This document shows, piece by piece, positions 8,010 through 13,677 of a stretch of DNA of 15,367 nucleotides. Each line of letters opens with the position of its first letter. The stretch's first letter is position 1. The position numbers were made by a program, and so were the translations under genes. Origin of the DNA: Acidobacteriaceae bacterium (lineage in GTDB: Bacteria; Acidobacteriota; Terriglobia; Terriglobales; Acidobacteriaceae); contig JASIJX010000479.1 in NCBI GenBank assembly GCA_030049955.1, positions 1 to 15,367 on the forward strand, in the 5' to 3' direction. The notes below the pieces were generated by a model, which saw nothing but the letters and a program-made list of their open reading frames with translations, ran no database searches and was not told the origin of the DNA.

Positions 8010-8177
8010 TTATGGACGTTTCAAAAATCTGAAGTAGAAGGCTGCGAATACCAAGACGATACCTATATTCACCGTCAGCCGTTCCCAGACATGGTTCCTG
8101 AAGAATAGGAAATCTACAGTGACCACAACGGCTATCAGCAGCAGTATGTAAAGGACGGTAGACGTGTGGTTTCCCAT
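8010..8177 (-). CDS. Small two-helix membrane protein, 55 aa
   Basis: This small gene encodes a protein with two hydrophobic helices. Residues about 8-26 (VLYILLLIAVVVTVDFLFF) and about 36-50 (VNIGIVLVFAAFYFR) are separated by a short charged turn, RNHVWERL. The protein ends in a basic KRP tail. The start ATG (8175-8177) is preceded on the minus strand by GAGGAG at 5 nt spacing, a strong ribosome binding site. The pattern FFR-x-x-x-WERL-x-VNIGIVLVF resembles, from memory, a widespread family of uncharacterised small bacterial membrane proteins; this was not checked by search. Both helices and the basic ends point to an inner-membrane protein. It is transcribed towards the LacI promoter region, with about 370 bp before the -35 box, so it is probably its own unit. 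Function is unknown. A longer antisense-frame reading of the same bases is a shadow. Confidence 0.78.
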   Translation of the reverse strand: MGNHTSTVLYILLLIAVVVTVDFLFFRNHVWERLTVNIGIVLVFAAFYFRFLKRP

Positions 8178-8393
8178 ACAGTCTCCTCTTCAAGTATAGG
8201 TGCGATCCGGATCATGCTTTCCGTCGTTCTGCGGTCCGAATTGATGTCCGGAGGTCTCAGAGGATTATCTGCTGACCTCGAGGATCTGAAATAATCCCGG
8301 GATCATGGGTGGCCACTGTGTATTGCGCATCCTTGATGCGTGCCCAACGCAGGCCGAGGTTCTCGAGGTAGCGCTGGCCCGCCTCTGGCAGGG

Positions 8394-8431
8394 CGAAGGC
8401 TTGGCTCAGGGCGACTGAGCCAAGTCCTTCG
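8394..8431. repeat. Long stem-loop (16-bp stem, one bulge, 5-nt loop)
   Basis: Left arm CGAAGGCTTGGCTCAG (8394-8409), loop GGCGA, and right arm CTGAGCCAAG-T-CCTTCG (8415-8431) pair perfectly apart from one bulged T. No T-run follows on either strand, so it is not a standard intrinsic terminator. Confidence 0.8.
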
Positions 8432-8478
8432 GGATAATGGTGAAGCATTTGATGTGGTGCTTATGAAGGTGGACCACT

Positions 8479-8494
8479 TCATCCGGCCGGATGA
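8479..8494. repeat. Perfect 16-bp palindrome with imperfect outer arms
   Basis: TCATCCGGCCGGATGA is self-complementary. The flanks (about 8467-8478 and 8495-8506, GGTGGACCACT against GTTTGGCCTACC) can extend the stem with a few bulges. It lies 47 bp after the long stem-loop. Confidence 0.7.
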
Positions 8495-8512
8495 GTTTGG
8501 CCTACCCGGCTA

Positions 8513-8545
8513 TTGTGCCAGTGGAGAAAAGCGACACTGGCGCAA
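8513..8545. repeat. Stem-loop, 11-bp stem with one G-T pair
   Basis: TTGTGCCAGTG (8513-8523) pairs with CACTGGCGCAA (8535-8545) around an 11-nt loop. It is followed by AAA-C rather than a T-run. Confidence 0.7.
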
Positions 8546-8978
8546 AAACACGGGGCAGACCAGTTCAGAAAATCCAGAGCCCATCAAGCATTGCTGTTAG
8601 CGGGAGTGGGTGCGAAACTCTCTGTTTCTAATCGTGCTATTCCAAAAGTGAATGCTTCCCCAAGAAGCCTTAACAGTGTCTATCGAGAGGCGTATCACTC
8701 GCTTTGATTTTCGATTTGAAGCTGAAACCGATTCCGGCAGGTTCATTCACGCGGAGAGAGAAGAGCTGTGTTCTCCTGGCCCGTGGAGAAATTTTCTGCA
8801 CTGAAGCTAAGAAGAAGTGTTGATTATTGGAATCTCCGATGGAAACCTCCGTCGCAGCCTATAGGTTTTCTGAGCATCTTCGGCTACTGTGATCTTCGCA
8901 AGGATCTCGGATGAATTGAATGAATCGAGTTAATCAACGATCGCTATCTGGCTGTGATGTCAAATAACAGTTCTAATT

Positions 8979-8984
8979 GAGAGG
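8979..8984 (+). promoter_or_regulatory. Ribosome binding site of the TonB-dependent receptor
   Basis: GAGAGG ends 7 nt before the ATG at 8992. This supports the ATG (MKKQLCF...) over the in-frame TTG at 8977, which would add five residues before the signal peptide. Confidence 0.75.
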
Positions 8985-8991
8985 TAGACGC

Positions 8992-11900
8992 ATGAAAAAG
9001 CAGCTTTGCTTCATAACGCAGCTTTGCTTCCTAACATTGTTACTGGCAGGCTTACTGACGAGCCCGGCCTACGGTCAGGGAGGCACTACAGGAGCTATCA
9101 GCGGCATAGTCACCGATAATCAGGGCGCCGTAGTTGTAGGGGCAGATGTCAAGGCAACTCAGGTGACGACCGGCGTAGTGTACGACACAAAGACCAACAG
9201 CGCCGGTGTTTATACCTTCCCTTACCTGCGGGTGGGACAGTACGAGGTCCAGTTCAACGCCGAAGGCATGAAAGAGTCCGTTGTGAGCGGCATACTGGTG
9301 GACGAAAGCAATATCAGCCGCGCAGACGCTGTGCTTCAAGTAGGCAACGTGAGCCAGAGTGTACAGGTCACTGCCGAAGCCCCCCTCCTGGAGCAGGAAT
9401 CTACGACAGTCGACGCCTCCGTGGACCAAAAACTAATTAATGATCTTCCGTCCGTTGCGGGCGGCGGCACGCGCGACCCCACTGCGGTGGCCAGTATCCT
9501 GCCGGGCGTGCAAACGCCGGGCGCTACGACCGGCCAGTCTTATGGTTCTCAGTTTGGGGTAAATATCGGCGGAGGCCAGCAGATGTCCACCGAGTTCCAG
9601 ATGGATGGGATGGATGTGGCTTACGATGGTCTCCAAAACCCCGTACCCCTGGATATGCGGCCGGATTACGATCAGGTCTCCGAAGTGAAGGTGCAGGAGG
9701 GAGTGCCGAGTGCGGAGTTCGGGCGCACCGCGGGCGGCGTGTTGACTTATCTTTCCCGCTCCGGAGCCAACGACTTCCATGGCGATGCAGGGGGCTTCAT
9801 CAAAAACACGATTTTTGACGCCACGCCCTACAATTCCACAGTCAAGGGCGTCGACCAGCAGTGGGAGATGCCGCTTTCCATCGGCGGGCCTGTTTGGCTC
9901 CCCAAGATCTACGATGGCAGAAAAAAGACCTTCTTCTTCTTTAACTTCACGGAATTCAAGGAGAGGGCCGGCGGCGAGCCGGAAACCGTTACGCTTCCCA
10001 CCCAACTGGAGCGCAGCGGCAACTTCACGGATATCACCACTCCTATCTATGACCCGAACACAGGACAGCAGGCTGAATATAACGGCGTGAAGAACGTCAT
10101 ACCGCCCGGCGAGATAAGCGCCATTGCAACGGCGATCAATAAGTTTTACCCCGCCCCGCAGACCGGCAGCCTGACCGCCAATTACACGGGCATCGCGACG
10201 GCGGCGAGCCCGTCCATGGATGAGTTCGTCAGGGTAGACCACAGCTTCACAGAAAACAACCACCTTTTCGCCAGCTATCGGCATCGCAACGAGGCTCTCT
10301 ATGTCGCCGAAGGCGGGCCGTTTGGGCCCACGCTGTCTGGGGACCCCTCACCGAGAACCGTGCATGAGGATACGGTCGCAGACGATTGGATACTCTCTCC
10401 GAGCCTCGTCAATCACATCGCGGTGGGCGACGTCGGTTTCTTTACCGCGCAGTTAAATAATCCGATAAATCCCACCTATTGGGTTCCTATCCCAGGTTCC
10501 TTCGGATCGGCTTTTCCCAGCTTCTGCTTCACTACAAATGGTTATACCGGGCTGGGCAGCGGTCTGGGTAGTTGCTCGCAGGCTCAGGTCAATTCCCAAT
10601 TAGACCGGGACCGCGACGCTCAAGATACGGTTTTTTGGAACAAAGGTACTCATAGTGTGAAGATTGGAGTCCGGTATCTCTGGTTCCAGGATGCTGAGGA
10701 CCAAACCAACGGCTTGAACGGTGACTACCAGTTCGCCAGCACGGAAACGGCACAGATTGTCAACGGCAGCCCGGTGTCGGGTACGGGCAACTCCTACGCC
10801 AGTTTCCTGTTTGGCGCGGTCGATTATGCCAGTATGGTCGACCCCGACAATTACGACTATCAACAGGGGTCATTCAGCGCGTACGCGGAGGACGGTTGGA
10901 AGATCAACCATAAGCTCAGCCTCAACTATGGTGTGCGATGGGATATCCAACCTGGCATGCACGAAATTCAAAACAGGATTTCGGAGATGAGCCCCACCAC
11001 GCCCAACCCTGGTGCGAACGGCTTACCGGGCGCCTACATCTTCGCTCCACAGCAGCACGTTCGCAATTTCGTTCACACCTATTATGGCGCGTGGTCGCCT
11101 CGACTCGGCGTAGCCTACAGTCCCACTTCGAACCTTGTGGTCCGCGCCAGTGTCGGGACTCTTCTGGCGCCGCAGTATGCTGTCTACGGCGACTCTCTAG
11201 GCTTCAGCGGCGGCGACACCGTTGAGAGCCCCGGAGCCGGAGTTGCGGCAATGCAATGGGACAAGGGCTGGACCAATGTGACCAAGCCGCCGAGCTTCAG
11301 CCCAACGATCGCGAATGGCAGCAGTGCCACTACCGTTGACCCAAACGCCGATCATTGGCCATCTACCCAGATGTGGTCGTTGGATATTGAAAAATCCTTC
11401 GCCCGCAATTACCTGATCGATGTCGGTTACATCGGCCAGTCGACCCATCACATTGCCAACTCCGACGAGCCGTACAACCAGGTGAATCCAGGGTATCTTT
11501 CGCTCGGTTCCCTGCTACAGGACACCTTCGCGAAAAACTCCAGCGCCCTCAACGCGGCTGGGTTTTACGCTCCCTACCCCGGTTTCACCGGGACGCTGGC
11601 GCAGGCGCTCAAGCCCTTCCCGCAGTACCTCAGTGTGAGCGACCAGGGCGAACCGATCTTCGGCTCAAACTATGAAGCGCTGATGATCAAAGCGCAAAAG
11701 CATTACTCCAATGGACTCGAATTTCTGGTTTCCTACACCCTTTCGAAGTCGCTCAGCAATGTCCCGCTCAATGTCTTTGGATACATAGCCGGAGCGGCGG
11801 GACCGCAGAATGCCTACGACCTGAAAGCGGAGAAGTACCTGTCTCCCTATGACATTCCACAGGCTTTGGTGCCCACTTTCGTCTATGCGCTGCCTTGGGG

Positions 11901-12429
11901 CCCTGGACGCACATTCCTGAACAAAGGCCTCTTCGGCAACGTAGCGGGTGGTTGGGAGGTGTCGGGTATTCTGACTTACGACCGTGGAACACCGGTTGCG
12001 ATTCAAGTTCCGAATACCCTATCGTTTCTCGATAACGGCCGCTTGAACGCCGACTATGTTGCCGGCCAGCCCATCGGTGAGTCACACGGGAAAATCCGTA
12101 TAGCAAATACGGGCGGCGTAGCGGCGGGAACCGTAACGCTCAATCCGGCTGCTTTCACTGCCCCGCCGGCCTTCTCGTTTGGCAATTCGTATATCCTGCC
12201 CAGTACACGCACGGCAGGTTACGCGAATGAGAATCTATCCATTTTCAAGCGTGAGACGTTCCACGATAACTACGTATTCGAATTGCGCTTCGATATGATC
12301 GATGCGTTCAACCGCAACGAGCCAGGCGGGCTGGTCACGAATATAACTAATCAGGCGCAGTACGGCCAATATACCTCAACAGTCGATGGCCCACGAACCT
12401 GCCAGTTCGACACTAAGATCTCTTTCTGA
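8992..12429 (+). CDS. Oar-like TonB-dependent receptor with carboxypeptidase-regulatory-like domain, 1145 aa
   Basis: This is an outer-membrane beta-barrel receptor, energised through TonB, for uptake or binding of a large substrate. The Sec signal peptide spans residues 1-28 (SPAYG before Gln29). A carboxypeptidase-regulatory-like beta-sandwich follows (about 33-125: GAISGIVTDNQGAVVVGADV, NSAGVYTFPYLRVGQYEV). The plug region (about 145-265) includes STEFQMDGMD and the Oar-type stretch EFGRTAGGVLTYLSRSGAND at 242-261. The rest is barrel, ending in FDTKISF with a terminal Phe suited to BAM recognition. Size and domain order match the expanded receptor family of Acidobacteriota. The signal peptide contains an 18-bp tandem duplication (QLCFIT/QLCFLT). 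It starts a plus-strand unit with the TPR gene 45 bp downstream and is divergent from the sugar cluster. The substrate is unknown; the mannoside neighbourhood suggests a glycan, without proof. Confidence 0.95.
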   Translation: MKKQLCFITQLCFLTLLLAGLLTSPAYGQGGTTGAISGIVTDNQGAVVVGADVKATQVTTGVVYDTKTNSAGVYTFPYLRVGQYEVQFNAEGMKESVVSGILVDESNISRADAVLQVGNVSQSVQVTAEAPLLEQESTTVDASVDQKLINDLPSVAGGGTRDPTAVASILPGVQTPGATTGQSYGSQFGVNIGGGQQMSTEFQMDGMDVAYDGLQNPVPLDMRPDYDQVSEVKVQEGVPSAEFGRTAGGVLTYLSRSGANDFHGDAGGFIKNTIFDATPYNSTVKGVDQQWEMPLSIGGPVWLPKIYDGRKKTFFFFNFTEFKERAGGEPETVTLPTQLERSGNFTDITTPIYDPNTGQQAEYNGVKNVIPPGEISAIATAINKFYPAPQTGSLTANYTGIATAASPSMDEFVRVDHSFTENNHLFASYRHRNEALYVAEGGPFGPTLSGDPSPRTVHEDTVADDWILSPSLVNHIAVGDVGFFTAQLNNPINPTYWVPIPGSFGSAFPSFCFTTNGYTGLGSGLGSCSQAQVNSQLDRDRDAQDTVFWNKGTHSVKIGVRYLWFQDAEDQTNGLNGDYQFASTETAQIVNGSPVSGTGNSYASFLFGAVDYASMVDPDNYDYQQGSFSAYAEDGWKINHKLSLNYGVRWDIQPGMHEIQNRISEMSPTTPNPGANGLPGAYIFAPQQHVRNFVHTYYGAWSPRLGVAYSPTSNLVVRASVGTLLAPQYAVYGDSLGFSGGDTVESPGAGVAAMQWDKGWTNVTKPPSFSPTIANGSSATTVDPNADHWPSTQMWSLDIEKSFARNYLIDVGYIGQSTHHIANSDEPYNQVNPGYLSLGSLLQDTFAKNSSALNAAGFYAPYPGFTGTLAQALKPFPQYLSVSDQGEPIFGSNYEALMIKAQKHYSNGLEFLVSYTLSKSLSNVPLNVFGYIAGAAGPQNAYDLKAEKYLSPYDIPQALVPTFVYALPWGPGRTFLNKGLFGNVAGGWEVSGILTYDRGTPVAIQVPNTLSFLDNGRLNADYVAGQPIGESHGKIRIANTGGVAAGTVTLNPAAFTAPPAFSFGNSYILPSTRTAGYANENLSIFKRETFHDNYVFELRFDMIDAFNRNEPGGLVTNITNQAQYGQYTSTVDGPRTCQFDTKISF
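9001..9036 (+). repeat. 18-bp tandem duplication in the receptor signal peptide
   Basis: CAGCTTTGCTTCATAACG is followed directly by CAGCTTTGCTTCCTAACA, 16 of 18 identical. It repeats six codons (QLCFIT, QLCFLT) in frame and lengthens the hydrophobic core. Confidence 0.85.
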
Positions 12430-12474
12430 TGCTGTAAGTGATAGAATCCGTAAGCGTCAGCATTTGGAGGGGTG

Positions 12475-13518
12475 GTGAACCGATTGGGCATCGTAGCATT
12501 AGCCCTCTTGATTGCGCCACTCCTCCACGCCCAGGAGCCAGCCTCGTGTAAAAACGGGCTGGCTCGCTTTCAAGCCGGGGCCTATGCTGCGGCTCAAGAT
12601 CTTTTGTGGGAGTGCATCCAGTCCGGGGCAGGAGATGGAAACGATGCCTTCTATCTTGCGCAAACTTATCGCCCACTAAAGAACTACGCATCTGGACTGG
12701 CGAGGGTCAACCAGATGCTTAAGGAGCTGCCGGACAACGTCGATCTGCTGTATATCGCGGCCTATCTTCACTATCGCCGCAATGAAACCAAAGATTCCAT
12801 GATGTTAACGTCCCAGGCTTACCGCTTGGCTCCTAAGGATTGGCGAATTCAGCAGCTCTTCGCCCTCAACTACATCAGCTTCAATATGCTGGAAGCTGCT
12901 AAGTTGTCTCTTCAGAACGCGATCGCGCTCAAGCCCGACAACGCCGAACTCCAGTACCAGCTCGCCAGGCTGTACTTTACGCAGGGTAATTATGTCGCTT
13001 CTATCGAGGCGTCCAAGAAGGCACTGGCAATCTTTTCTGATTACCCTGAGGTCTATCACAACCTGGCGCTATGTTATGAGGGTACCGGCAATGTTGACCT
13101 GACCGAAAAGAATTTTGAGAAAGCCATCGAACTCGACCGGAAGTACAAGCGGCGGGACGAATGGCCTTTAGTCGATTTCGCGGATTACCAGCGGATGCTG
13201 GGACATCCGGAGGAAAGCGTTAAGTTGCTTGGCGAGGCTCTCGAAATCAATCCCGAATCTCCCAAAGCCAATTATGAAATGGGCGAACTGCTGAGCGATC
13301 TGCACAAATACGACGAGGCCAGGAAGTACCTTGAAACCGCGCTAAAACTCGATCCCTGCAATGCCGCAGCCATTTACGGTCTTGCCATCGTCACGCGGCG
13401 GCTCGGAGACGTGGCGAAATCTCGGACGTATTTCGATCAGTTCAAGGAAGTGGACCGCGAGAACAAAGATCCGGCCAATAGTGGAAAGACTTGTCTCGCC
13501 GCCGCATCGGCACATTAG
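12475..13518 (+). CDS. Secreted tetratricopeptide-repeat protein, 347 aa
   Basis: This is a protein-interaction scaffold, probably periplasmic. A signal peptide covers residues 1-19 (NRLGIVALALLIAPLLHA before Gln20). TPR-type helix pairs fill the rest: clear units lie near 57-90, 92-120, 123-155, 158-188 (AELQYQLARLYFTQGNYVAS), 192-221, 232-260 and 264-293 (ANYEMGELLSDLHKYDEARK), with a last unit near 298-327. The start is GTG. Two GTG codons are adjacent (12472 and 12475); GGAGG at 12466-12470 leaves 1 nt to the first and 4 nt to the second, so I prefer the second. The gene lies 45 bp after the receptor stop and 155 bp before the CRTAC1 gene. This suggests co-transcription and a joint role at the envelope. 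No enzymatic motif is visible. Cys25, Cys47, Cys200, Cys295 and Cys340 could form disulphides in the periplasm. Confidence 0.92.
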   Translation: MNRLGIVALALLIAPLLHAQEPASCKNGLARFQAGAYAAAQDLLWECIQSGAGDGNDAFYLAQTYRPLKNYASGLARVNQMLKELPDNVDLLYIAAYLHYRRNETKDSMMLTSQAYRLAPKDWRIQQLFALNYISFNMLEAAKLSLQNAIALKPDNAELQYQLARLYFTQGNYVASIEASKKALAIFSDYPEVYHNLALCYEGTGNVDLTEKNFEKAIELDRKYKRRDEWPLVDFADYQRMLGHPEESVKLLGEALEINPESPKANYEMGELLSDLHKYDEARKYLETALKLDPCNAAAIYGLAIVTRRLGDVAKSRTYFDQFKEVDRENKDPANSGKTCLAAASAH

Positions 13519-13677
13519 AACAGGCCTGACAAACGCCGACAAGTATTGACTAAAATGACTTGCGAAATTACCAGACCGGCTGAGCAGGCCGTAATTCGTT
13601 GGCCCAGTGGCATCGTTCAGACACATGCCGGCGTGCCGCCAGACCTCGCGATCGATGCGCTGGAGCCACCAAGATGA
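13519..13677 (+). pseudogene. Relic: C-terminal end of an ASPIC/UnbV-domain gene
   Basis: The frame after the TPR stop stays open to the TGA at 13675-13677. It encodes EQAVIRWPSGIVQTHAGVPP from 13585, followed by a short tail. This matches the closing strand of ASPIC/UnbV domains (pattern V-x-I-x-WPSG-x-x-Q), and the downstream gene has the homologous ADVEIFWPNGEIERYRTL at its own end. No Shine-Dalgarno precedes the possible ATG at 13555, and the upstream domain (RLHFGLG) is absent. It is therefore best read as the remains of a second CRTAC1-type gene lost by deletion. Its stop overlaps the next start as ATGA. Confidence 0.65.

Larger units (their letters stand above)
8178..8991. other. Long intergenic region with stem-loops, upstream of the receptor gene
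   Basis: This stretch of about 800 bp lies between the small membrane-protein gene and the TonB-dependent receptor. The first part (8251-8545) holds several stem-loops, described separately. Open frames there read plausibly on both strands but match no family I know: minus-strand 8257-8448 has a Leu/Ala/Glu-rich centre, and the plus strand mirrors it. The second part (about 8546-8978) is more AT-rich and probably contains the receptor promoter. I found no confident -35/-10 pair there. Confidence 0.5.

Noticed and set aside
8771..8790. TTCTCC/GGAGAA hairpin as a transcription terminator
   Set aside because: The stem is only 6 bp with an 8-nt loop. The following ATTTTCT is not a proper T-run and no gene ends just upstream.
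9433..10284. 283-aa minus-strand open frame
   Set aside because: It is antisense to the TonB-dependent receptor plug and barrel, with no ribosome binding site and no family features.
12424..12466. ATGCTG/CAGCAT inverted repeat between receptor and TPR genes
   Set aside because: A 6-bp stem with a loop of more than 20 nt and no T-run is not distinguishable from chance.
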